IMG/VR virus record: IMGVR_UViG_3300042560_001956
Coordinates: 1-38,933 of that record
DNA length: 38,933 bases
Reading direction: 5' to 3' (one strand)
Source of the DNA: a virus
Shown: positions 23,387-29,097 of the stretch, one piece after another
How the letters are laid out: the number at the start of each line of letters is the position of its first letter
How positions within the stretch are numbered: the stretch's first letter is position 1
Made by a program: the position numbers and the translations under genes
The notes under the pieces: generated by a model
Database searches by the model: none
Seen by the model: only the letters and a program-made list of their open reading frames with translations
What the model was told of the DNA's origin: nothing

Positions 23387-25575
23387 CCGACGCCTACACC
23401 AAACACCGCAACCGCCAAGCCGCCAAATCCGCCGAGCAATCGACCGAAGCTCGCGACATCGGCCCGATCCCAAAAATCAAAAACGCCAAACGCCGCGCGG
23501 CCTGTGAACGGGACCTCAAGAAATTCTTGCTCACCTACTTTCCCGAGTCCTTCCCGCTACCATTCAGCGACGACCATCTGCGGATCCTGAAGGACATTGA
23601 ACAGCGAGCCATCGAGGGCGGGCTCAAGGCGATCGCGATGAGCCGCGGATCGGGCAAGACGACGATCTTGCTGCGGGCGCTGTGCTGGGTCCTGGCCTAC
23701 GCTCACCGTCGATTCGGCGTCCTGGTCGAAGCCGACGAAGGAGCCGCCGAGGAATCGCTCGACACGATCAAGATCGAGTGGGAAACCAACCCGCTGCTCC
23801 TCGAGGATTTTCCCGAGATCGCTTACCCCATTCGATGCCTCGAGGGGATCACCCAACGGGGCAACGCCCAGACGACCGAGGGCGCGCGGACACTGATCGG
23901 ATGGAAGCGGAAGGAACTCATCTTCCCCACGATCGCCGGGAGCAAATCTTCCGGTGCGACGATCCGCGTCGCGGGGATCCTGGGCCGGATCCGAGGCATG
24001 ATGAAAACACTCGCCGACGGCAAAACCCTCCGTCCCGATTTCGTGATCGTCAACGATCCGCAGACGGACACCTCGGCACTGTCCGATCCCGAATGCGCCA
24101 AACGGGAGAAGGTGGTCGGCGGCGCGATCCTGGGCCTCGCCGGACCGGGAAAACGGATCTCGGGGTTTGCCGCCGTTACCGTGATCCGCGAGGGGGACAT
24201 GGCGGACCGGCTGCTCAACCGCCAGCTGATGCCCAAGTGGCATGGCGAACGCTGCAAACTGGTCTATGAGTGGCCGACCAACACGGACCTCTGGAAAGAT
24301 TATTTCGAGGTCCGCGCCGACGAGATCGCGGAGGGGATCGATGACCATCCCAAGGCCACCAAATTCTACCGTGCGCATCGCGCGGCCATGGACGAGGGTT
24401 CAATCGTCGGATGGCCCGCTCGCAAAGCCCCGCATGAGCTATCGGCCTTGCAGCATGCAATGGACCTGCGCTACGATCACCCCGACACGTTCGACGCCGA
24501 GTACCAAAACAGCCCCCGCCCGCTCATCGCGCCGGTCGAGGGGATCGTCTGCCTGACGTCCGACCAATACTGCTTGCGAACGCTCCCCACGCACAAGCGT
24601 GGTGAATGCCCGGACTGGGTCGACCATGTGACCCTCGGCGTCGACGTCCAGGGCTCGTCGCTGTGGTGGGTGGTCGCTGGCATCGGGTCCGATTTCCGGG
24701 GCCTGGTCCTCGACTACGGCGTATGGCCGGATCAGGGGATCGATTACCTCACCCTCTCCGAAGTCGAACGGACGATGATGCGAGTCACCGGGATGCGATC
24801 GCCGACGGCCGCGCTGATGGAGGGGCTCAATCGATTGCGCGCCGAACGGCTGGCGGTCGAGTACACTCGCGACGATGGATCCATGATGCGGGTCTCGCAG
24901 ATGGTGGTCGACTCGGGCTATCAAGCGGAAACCGTCTACCAATTCAGCCAATCGCATCCTAACGTGATCCCATCGCACGGTCGCGGTGTGACCGCACGGC
25001 AGCGGCCGTGGTCGCTCGACCGGCCCAAGCGAGGTGAGCGGATCGGTTACGGTTGGCGGATGCCCCCGACCCGCGGGACCCGTGCGCCGCGGTATGTGCT
25101 GATCGACACCAACACATGGAAGACCAAGCTCAACGAGTCCTGGACGATCGAGGGCTCGGACTCGCCGGGCGCGTGGTTCCTATTCAAAGCCGCCGCATTG
25201 CGCCACCGCATGATCGCCGATCATCTGTCGAGCGAGTACCCGACGAAGACAGCGGGCCAGGGCCGCGAGCTGTACGAATGGGCGGTGAGGCCCAACCGAG
25301 ACAATCACCTTTTGGACGCGCTGCTCTTGGCAGCGGTCGGTGGATCGCTCCAGGGGGTGCGGATCCCGGGCGAGTCCGATCGCCGGATCGCTCGCCGTCA
25401 TGTTGCCATGCGACGCGACGATCGCACCGTCAGCACCGACCCCGACGCCCACCTGGTCGCTGCCGTCCCCAGCAGCTCGCCGGTCAGCAGCTCGGCCAGC
25501 AGCTCGACGGCGGTGGCTGAACCTCGCCCGCGCAAAATGAGTCTTTCTGAGATGCGAGCCGCCAAGCGCGGGTAG
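23383..25575 (+). CDS. terL: Terminase large subunit
   Basis: This 730-residue DNA packaging motor starts with GTG 23383, overlapping the previous stop. The ATPase domain has Walker A SRGSGKTT at residues 87-94 and a Walker B-like hydrophobic DFVIVNDPQ at 219-227. The nuclease domain shows the acidic triad in GVDVQGSSLWWVV, VVDSGYQAETV and NHLLDALLLAAV. A Ser-rich hydrophilic tail ends KMSLSEMRAAKRG. Length exceeds many terL proteins (500-650). It is the last gene of the rightward operon instead of the first. Confidence 0.9.
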   Translation: MTDAYTKHRNRQAAKSAEQSTEARDIGPIPKIKNAKRRAACERDLKKFLLTYFPESFPLPFSDDHLRILKDIEQRAIEGGLKAIAMSRGSGKTTILLRALCWVLAYAHRRFGVLVEADEGAAEESLDTIKIEWETNPLLLEDFPEIAYPIRCLEGITQRGNAQTTEGARTLIGWKRKELIFPTIAGSKSSGATIRVAGILGRIRGMMKTLADGKTLRPDFVIVNDPQTDTSALSDPECAKREKVVGGAILGLAGPGKRISGFAAVTVIREGDMADRLLNRQLMPKWHGERCKLVYEWPTNTDLWKDYFEVRADEIAEGIDDHPKATKFYRAHRAAMDEGSIVGWPARKAPHELSALQHAMDLRYDHPDTFDAEYQNSPRPLIAPVEGIVCLTSDQYCLRTLPTHKRGECPDWVDHVTLGVDVQGSSLWWVVAGIGSDFRGLVLDYGVWPDQGIDYLTLSEVERTMMRVTGMRSPTAALMEGLNRLRAERLAVEYTRDDGSMMRVSQMVVDSGYQAETVYQFSQSHPNVIPSHGRGVTARQRPWSLDRPKRGERIGYGWRMPPTRGTRAPRYVLIDTNTWKTKLNESWTIEGSDSPGAWFLFKAAALRHRMIADHLSSEYPTKTAGQGRELYEWAVRPNRDNHLLDALLLAAVGGSLQGVRIPGESDRRIARRHVAMRRDDRTVSTDPDAHLVAAVPSSSPVSSSASSSTAVAEPRPRKMSLSEMRAAKRG

Positions 25576-25580
25576 GACCA

Positions 25581-25647
25581 CGGCGCGGACCACCGCGCCG
25601 ATTTGCGTTGCGTTTTCCGGTCCCTGCGAGTCGTGCAAAGACTCGCA
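25581..25647. terminator. Convergent terminator region (two GC hairpins)
   Basis: CGGCGCGG (25581-25588) pairs with CCGCGCCG (25593-25600) over an ACCA loop. TGCGAGTC (25625-25632) pairs with GACTCGCA (25640-25647). They lie between the ends of terL and the last leftward gene, 25575 and 25657. U tracts are weak on both sides, so termination may be partial. Confidence 0.5.
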
Positions 25648-25656
25648 AACGCACGG

Positions 25657-26088
25657 TTACGGTGCGTCGGTCGACTCGATTCCCGGCAGCGGTTGCAGCA
25701 AATTCTCGAACACGTTTTCGGGCCGATTGCTGCCCCACCACGCTCGCGTGTCGTCGCGCTCGACATCGGTTTGCGTGTGCGACGCGCGAAAGTGCTTAGC
25801 CCACACAGTCACGCGGCGCGGCCCGTCGCCGACCGTGATGCACCATCGCGAGCCGACGCGGGTCGGCCATTCCGATGGCGACTGCAGCATGCGCCAGCCG
25901 ACGTTGTGCGGCCGCATGTTATCCTGCACAAAGAACCGCCAGGCGATCACCTGAACAAACACCGGCTGCGCGCGTGCATTGTACAGCGTGTTGACCTCGA
26001 GCAAATCGACCTGCACCTCGGCGCGGGTTTCAAGTCTGGCTCCGCTGCCCAGCAGCATTGCCGTCAGCATCCATGCTGTGGCCATCAT
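25657..26088 (-). CDS. Secreted conserved protein of planctomycete type
   Basis: The 143-residue ATGATG start at 26088 has AAGGAG eight bases upstream. Residues 1-25 form a signal peptide (MMATAWMLTAMLLGSGA). The mature part has the order VDLLEVNTLYNARAQPVFVQ, a W-rich strand WRMLQSP, RVGSRWCITVGDGPRRVTVWA and TQTDVERDDT. Planctomycete genomes contain many chromosomal proteins of the form E.NHYYD..GR.VFDQ.I.YDW..., usually tens per genome. I read this as a phage copy of that family. It is the last gene of the leftward operon and overlaps the next gene by 59 bp. Confidence 0.55.
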   Translation of the reverse strand: MMATAWMLTAMLLGSGARLETRAEVQVDLLEVNTLYNARAQPVFVQVIAWRFFVQDNMRPHNVGWRMLQSPSEWPTRVGSRWCITVGDGPRRVTVWAKHFRASHTQTDVERDDTRAWWGSNRPENVFENLLQPLPGIESTDAP

Positions 26089-26242
26089 GGCTCGTCTCCT
26101 TAAGGGCCTTCATGGCCTGTTGATACATAGCGGTCATCGCTTCCTCGCGCCGCAATCCGCTGCGGTGGTCATTTGCTGCCCAGGTCGCGATCACCCGCAA
26201 CGTGCGTCTGGCGGCCGCCAATTTTTCAAGATGATCCGACAT
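26030..26242 (-). CDS. Small helical protein, hypothetical
   Basis: This is a 70-residue product with start ATG 26242 and GGGACG seven bases upstream; alternative in-frame starts lie at 26260 and 26299, and the last two would be encoded through direct repeats. The sequence MSDHLEKLAAARRTLRVIAT, then REEAMTAMYQQAMKALK is strongly helical. It overlaps the following secreted protein gene. Function is unknown. Confidence 0.5.
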   Translation of the reverse strand: MSDHLEKLAAARRTLRVIATWAANDHRSGLRREEAMTAMYQQAMKALKETSHDGHSMDADGNAAGQRSQT

Positions 26243-26255
26243 GGTTTGACGTCCC

Positions 26256-26311
26256 GACATTATGCGCGGCTCACCCGTGTTCCTTGTGACATTATCCATG
26301 GCTCACCCGTG
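26256..26311 (-). repeat. Direct repeat at the left edge of the cassette array (degenerate attC-like, S1)
   Basis: GACATTAT....GGCTCACCCG occurs twice, starting at 26256 and 26288, with a period of 32 bp (20 of 24 bases identical). The right copy leads into GTTATGC at 26323-26329. It looks like two attC right halves side by side without left halves. This is possibly the scar of a cassette loss. Confidence 0.4.
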
Positions 26312-26323
26312 GTGAATTGATCG

Positions 26324-26584
26324 TTATGCGGATAGTTGCCTGCGAACCGAATCAGCTCTTTCCGCTCCATGAACTATCCGAATGGTTTCTATCGCGCCAT
26401 CAAACCTTTCTGGGAATAGCTCTACATCACGAAGTCTGTCCAAAGCTTTTTCGCACGTAACGGATGTTTCGCACGCAACTTCCCACGCTTCTTGCTTCGT
26501 CATATCAAAATGCGTGAAATCATCTACCGTGGTACTGAATCGAGCAAACTTGCCGTTTGGCTGAATCACATACATACAAGCCAT
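26324..26584 (-). CDS. Cassette ORF 1, hypothetical
   Basis: This 86-residue product starts at ATG 26584, with GAGGGTGG just upstream. The sequence begins MACMYVIQPNGKFARFSTTV and has an alpha/beta pattern (WEVACETSVTCEKALDRLRD) ending RQLSA. The stop TAA lies inside GCATAAC, the box at the end of the gene, exactly as in integron cassettes. It is flanked by boxes GTTATGC (26323) and GCATAAC (26595). No named family is recognised, as is usual for cassette genes. Confidence 0.6.
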   Translation of the reverse strand: MACMYVIQPNGKFARFSTTVDDFTHFDMTKQEAWEVACETSVTCEKALDRLRDVELFPERFDGAIETIRIVHGAERADSVRRQLSA

Positions 26585-26594
26585 CACCACCCTC

Positions 26595-26683
26595 GCATAA
26601 CAAAAAAATGCACCGGAGTTGCCGTCCGGCTGCTTCCTCATCGATACTCACCGGCGGCAACCCGGTGATTTTGTGCGTTATGC
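26595..26683. repeat. attC-like site S2 (89 bp)
   Basis: Boxes are GCATAAC (26595-26601) and GTTATGC (26677-26683). The stem is CACCGGAGTTGCCGTCCGG (26611-26629) pairing with CCGGCGGCAACCCGGTG (26651-26667). Seventeen pairs form, leaving A26617 and T26625 unpaired in the left arm, seven bases apart. Two or three extrahelical bases in one arm at this spacing are a defining attC feature. Confidence 0.7.
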
Positions 26684-26953
26684 GGACGGTTCCGCACTGA
26701 ATCGCGACCACTTTCCGCACTGTGCCGTAAATGACTCGATTACCATTTCAGGCGTTAAATCAAGCGAATCGACCTCGCTGTGCCAAATCTGCAACTCGTT
26801 CACCTCGATAGCCGCAGCACACTGACCAAGGGAGATACTCACCTGCGGAATCTCCCTCGCGATGCCGCTCTCGTCACACACTGCCTCGATGTGGTCTTGC
26901 AGTTGTTTCGCACATTCGATAATCGTCTGGTAGTCCTCAAGAAACCCATACAT
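26678..26953 (-). CDS. Cassette ORF 2, hypothetical
   Basis: This 91-residue product starts at ATG 26953, with GAGGTTTGATT upstream (an upstream TTG start is less likely). The sequence MYGFLEDYQTIIECAKQLQD is helical and acidic; the mid part ISLGQCAAAIEVNELQIWHS precedes the end FSAEPSA. Its stop TAA is inside the GCATAAC complement of the S2 right box. It is flanked by S2 and S3. Function is unknown. Confidence 0.6.
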   Translation of the reverse strand: MYGFLEDYQTIIECAKQLQDHIEAVCDESGIAREIPQVSISLGQCAAAIEVNELQIWHSEVDSLDLTPEMVIESFTAQCGKWSRFSAEPSA

Positions 26954-26971
26954 AATCAAACCTCAATCGCC

Positions 26972-27054
26972 GCATAACAAACCCATGCACCCAAGCGGCT
27001 TTAGGTGCCGAAAAATTAAATCACCCCGCCGCTGGGTGATGGGTGGCGTTCGTC
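26972..27054. repeat. attC-like site S3 with mismatched boxes (83 bp)
   Basis: The left box is GCATAAC (26972-26978) and the right box is GTTCGTC (27048-27054). The stem is ACCCATGCACCCAAGCGGC (26981-26999) with GCCGCTGGGTGATGGGT (27028-27044). Seventeen pairs form, with an extra G (26987) and an extra A (26993 or 26994) in the left arm. The boxes do not complement each other, but each matches the box at the other end of its own adjacent gene, as expected for a junction made by recombination. Confidence 0.72.
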
Positions 27055-27058
27055 GTAT

Positions 27059-27331
27059 TCAGATTCCACGCTCAGAGGGCAGGAATGTTGACCAATCAAC
27101 ACGCTCCGCTTCGTCGCGTACACACACAGACCAAACCTCCCATACTTCGTTCAATGGGCAATCGGTTCGTGCGGTTGCGATCCTCCGAATCTTTAACTTC
27201 TTGTTTTCGCCGCCCATGCCGTCGCACCCGATGATTTCCCATACACCGTGACGATCCATGCCGTCGCTTCGATAGCCTTTGACGCGAAACGCAAATGGCT
27301 TCATCACCGGAATAGGTAACTTATCGCTCAT
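27059..27331 (-). CDS. Cassette ORF 3, hypothetical
   Basis: This 90-residue product starts at ATG 27331, with GGAG seven bases upstream. The sequence MSDKLPIPVMKPFAFRVKGY continues with WEIIGCDGMGGENKKLKIRR and a WEVWSVCVRDEAERVDW end; it resembles a beta-rich small domain. It is flanked by GTTCGTC (S3 right) and GACGAAC (S4 left), which are mutually complementary. No family is recognised. Confidence 0.6.
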   Translation of the reverse strand: MSDKLPIPVMKPFAFRVKGYRSDGMDRHGVWEIIGCDGMGGENKKLKIRRIATARTDCPLNEVWEVWSVCVRDEAERVDWSTFLPSERGI

Positions 27332-27348
27332 AATGGACTCCAAGAAAC

Positions 27349-27439
27349 GACGAACAAACCAATGAACCCAAGCGGCACACAACGTCTTTTCCCAGTGGCA
27401 GCCGCTTCTTGTGCCGCTGGGTTATTGGTAGCGTTCGTC
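27349..27439. repeat. attC-like site S4 (91 bp)
   Basis: Boxes are GACGAAC (27349-27355) and GTTCGTC (27433-27439). The left arm, 27358-27378, begins ACCAATGAACCC and pairs with the 27411-27429 arm GTGCCGCTGGGTTATTGGT. Nineteen pairs form, with an extra G (27364) and an extra A (27370 or 27371), the same positions as in S3 and S6. Relative to S3/S6 the stem carries compensatory changes on both arms. Confidence 0.72.
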
Positions 27440-27442
27440 AGA

Positions 27443-27748
27443 CTAAAACTCAGTCGTTGTGTTTTCATTGTGCTGTTTCACAAGATCGTGGACGCATGGC
27501 ATGGACCTCATTTCCGCAACAGCCAACTCCGCACCCTTTCGCATCGCAAGCCTATACTGCTCGGTCAGAAACTCGGCAAACTCCCTACTATAAACGTCCT
27601 CTGGCACCTGCGGTAAATCACCGTCTGACCGCAATAGTCGTGACCGTGTAATGGAATCGTGAATCTCATCCACTCCGTACCACTTGCACACAAAATCCCA
27701 CGGACGACGAACAATGGATTGCACCGAAGCCTCATTCGTCTCGCTCAT
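27443..27748 (-). CDS. Cassette ORF 4, hypothetical
   Basis: This 101-residue product starts at ATG 27748, with AGAGG eight bases upstream. Its first about 13 residues (MSETNEASVQSIV) and leader are nearly identical to those of ORF 5, while the rest (WDFVCKWYGVDEIHDSITRS, then a helical AEFLTEQYRLAMRKGAELAV) is unrelated. It ends TTTEF before the S4 right box. No family is recognised. The short common N-terminus may be a shared targeting or leader segment. Confidence 0.6.
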   Translation of the reverse strand: MSETNEASVQSIVRRPWDFVCKWYGVDEIHDSITRSRLLRSDGDLPQVPEDVYSREFAEFLTEQYRLAMRKGAELAVAEMRSMPCVHDLVKQHNENTTTEF

Positions 27749-27792
27749 TCTCGTTACCTCTTTCCTTTCGGCTCGGTGAATCCGAGCGTTCA
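27706..27792 (-). repeat. 87-bp direct repeat, copy 1
   Basis: This segment, containing the start of ORF 4, its ribosome binding site, the hairpin GCTCGGTGAATCCGAGC (27771-27787) and the start of box GTTCATC (27788-27794), recurs at 28047-28133 with only a few differences. It marks a truncated attC-like end without a left arm. Confidence 0.8.
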
Positions 27793-28089
27793 TCGTATGG
27801 AAATGCGGCGATCCATCTGCTCTATGATTCGCTGCATCTCTTCCAGTGGTGTATCCTCTGGCCAAAACAAATGCTCAGGTCCGTTTTCGCCCTTAATCCA
27901 TGCGTTCCACGCACCTACAACGTAGTTTTGCTTGTCCCACGGATAACGCCCATCGCTCACGCTTTGCGTCTCAAACCGCAGCCCAACTACTGGTTGGGCT
28001 AGGTCGCCACGATAGACCCAGTGTTGATCGGTTACGCGATCCCAACGATGAACAACGGATTGCACCGAAGCCTCATTCGTCTCGCTCAT
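27790..28089 (-). CDS. Cassette ORF 5, hypothetical
   Basis: This 99-residue product starts at ATG 28089 with the same leader and N-terminus (MSETNEASVQSVV) as ORF 4. The remaining sequence, including HWVYRGDLAQPVVGLRFETQ, YVVGAWNAWIKGENGPEHLF and PLEEMQRIIEQMDRR, differs completely. Its TGA stop lies in GATGAAC, the complement of the box GTTCATC. The WP and EH-containing C-terminal half may form a small alpha/beta domain. No function is assigned. Confidence 0.6.
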   Translation of the reverse strand: MSETNEASVQSVVHRWDRVTDQHWVYRGDLAQPVVGLRFETQSVSDGRYPWDKQNYVVGAWNAWIKGENGPEHLFWPEDTPLEEMQRIIEQMDRRISIR

Positions 28090-28133
28090 TCTCGTTACCT
28101 CTTTCCTTTCAGCTCGGTGAATCCGAGCGTTAT
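28047..28133 (-). repeat. 87-bp direct repeat, copy 2
   Basis: This is copy 2 of the repeat at 27706-27792, offset by 341 bp. It contains the start of ORF 5 and the hairpin GCTCGGTGAATCCGAGC (28112-28128). The box here is GTTATGC (28129-28135) instead of GTTCATC, matching the other end of ORF 6's cassette (GCATAAC at 28375). Confidence 0.8.
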
Positions 28134-28138
28134 GCATA

Positions 28139-28357
28139 TCAATTGTGGTTCGCGCGGTTCACCCAGTCGATAGCTTGCTGCACTTCCTTTTCCTGCTGCT
28201 CATATCCTTCAAGAATCTCGCGACGAGATTTTCCGCTTTGACCGTGTGGCAATTCCATTTGATCCGCCGAGTATCCACGGAAGTTCATTCGCGCCCGTTC
28301 CGTATCGTCGCCCTTCATGCGTTCCAATGCGTATAACGCTCTCTGTTTTGGTGTCAT
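28139..28357 (-). CDS. Cassette ORF 6, helical hypothetical protein
   Basis: This 72-residue product starts at ATG 28357, with TTAAGGAG nine bases upstream. The sequence MTPKQRALYALERMKGDDTE, then SKSRREILEGYEQQEKEVQQ in part and AIDWVNRANHN is highly charged and helical. It is flanked by GTTATGC (28129) and GCATAAC (28375), which are complementary. Small charged helical proteins of this type may be nucleic-acid or protein-binding regulators, but nothing specific is recognised. Confidence 0.6.
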   Translation of the reverse strand: MTPKQRALYALERMKGDDTERARMNFRGYSADQMELPHGQSGKSRREILEGYEQQEKEVQQAIDWVNRANHN

Positions 28358-28374
28358 ATCAATCGCTCCTTAAC

Positions 28375-28463
28375 GCATAACAAACCCATGCACCCAAGCG
28401 GCGATCGGGTGCTCTATCGTTGAAACCATCACCCCGCCGCTGGGTGATGGGTTAGGGTTATGC
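28375..28463. repeat. attC-like site S6 (89 bp)
   Basis: Boxes are GCATAAC (28375-28381) and GTTATGC (28457-28463). The stem is ACCCATGCACCCAAGCGGC (28384-28402) with GCCGCTGGGTGATGGGT (28436-28452). Extra G (28390) and A (28396 or 28397) are in the left arm. The arms are identical to S3, while the loop differs. The right box contains the TAA stop of ORF 7 (minus strand). Confidence 0.72.
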
Positions 28464-28646
28464 CGACTCTGGATACCGCGTCACCCCATCCGGCCAATCG
28501 ATGTTGGCAAAACGCAATGGAACCGCTTGGCTAATTGAATCTCCTCGCTTGACGACATCGGTGAGCACCATGTCGTCTTTTTTGATAATGCAGTCACCAT
28601 CTGGCCACAGTGCTTTGACATGCGCCCATGCTTCCTTTACGTCCAT
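28458..28646 (-). CDS. Cassette ORF 7, hypothetical
   Basis: This 62-residue product starts at ATG 28646 (MDVKEAWAHVKALWPDGDCI). Its stop TAA lies inside GCATAAC at the S6 right box. The C-terminus VPLRFANIDWPDGVTRYPESA suggests a small alpha/beta domain like short phage proteins with KIDWP..V...P endings. It is the last ORF of the array on this side; no left box is seen upstream of it. Function is unknown. Confidence 0.55.
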   Translation of the reverse strand: MDVKEAWAHVKALWPDGDCIIKKDDMVLTDVVKRGDSISQAVPLRFANIDWPDGVTRYPESA

Positions 28647-28671
28647 TTACGCCAAACCCCCGACACTTTCT

Positions 28672-29097
28672 TTATCCTCGGCACTGCCTCAGCATCCACT
28701 CGATCGCCTGCCGCATCACCGGCCAATGGTCGGGCTCGATCTCGATCGAGGATTGTTCCACCTGGCAATGCAGTTGCTTGAGCGTGACATACTCGCCTGC
28801 GGCGCAATCTTCGATCGTGATCCGTGTCACGCCAGGCTCGAAAATTTCGGCCCCCTTCGGTGCCACCACAATGCTGGTGACTCGCACCTCAAGATCGTCG
28901 TCGCCAACCGGGAAATCATCTGCGACCTGGTGGTCGCAGCTACGGTGAACATCTGCGACCTGGTGGTCGCAGCTACGGGGGGCGGGATCGGTGGCGATCG
29001 GCTGGTCGGTGCCGTCCATGCCGACGGTATAGATGCCCTCGGTGTACACATGCGGCCGGCGGTCTGGGACGTGGTCGTAGTTCATTCTGTCGCTCAT
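28672..29097 (-). CDS. Hypothetical protein with REP-encoded internal repeat
   Basis: The start ATG 29097 overlaps the upstream stop (ATGA). The 141-residue product begins MSDRMNYDHVPDRRPHVYTE and contains two 11-residue repeats (RSCDHQVADVH and RSCDHQVADDF) encoded by tandem REP-like hairpins at 28921-28976. The C-terminal half is a regular beta/alpha domain (VRVTSIVVAPKGAEIFEPG, then IEPDHWPVMRQAIEWMLRQ). The insertion is tolerated in frame. Function is unknown. Confidence 0.6.
   Translation of the reverse strand: MSDRMNYDHVPDRRPHVYTEGIYTVGMDGTDQPIATDPAPRSCDHQVADVHRSCDHQVADDFPVGDDDLEVRVTSIVVAPKGAEIFEPGVTRITIEDCAAGEYVTLKQLHCQVEQSSIEIEPDHWPVMRQAIEWMLRQCRG
28921..28976 (-). repeat. Two REP-like hairpins translated in frame (copy G)
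   Basis: TGCGACC...GGTCGCAGCTAC occurs at 28921-28943 and 28954-28976 with a 33-bp period (11 codons). In the minus orientation each is GTAGCTGCGACC...GGTCGCA, the same plan as the GTAGCTGCGTCC elements. Confidence 0.75.

Noticed and set aside
26595-28463. Regularly spaced palindromes read as a CRISPR array
   Set aside because: Repeats are long imperfect hairpins with coding genes of 190-310 bp between them, and no short uniform spacers or cas genes.
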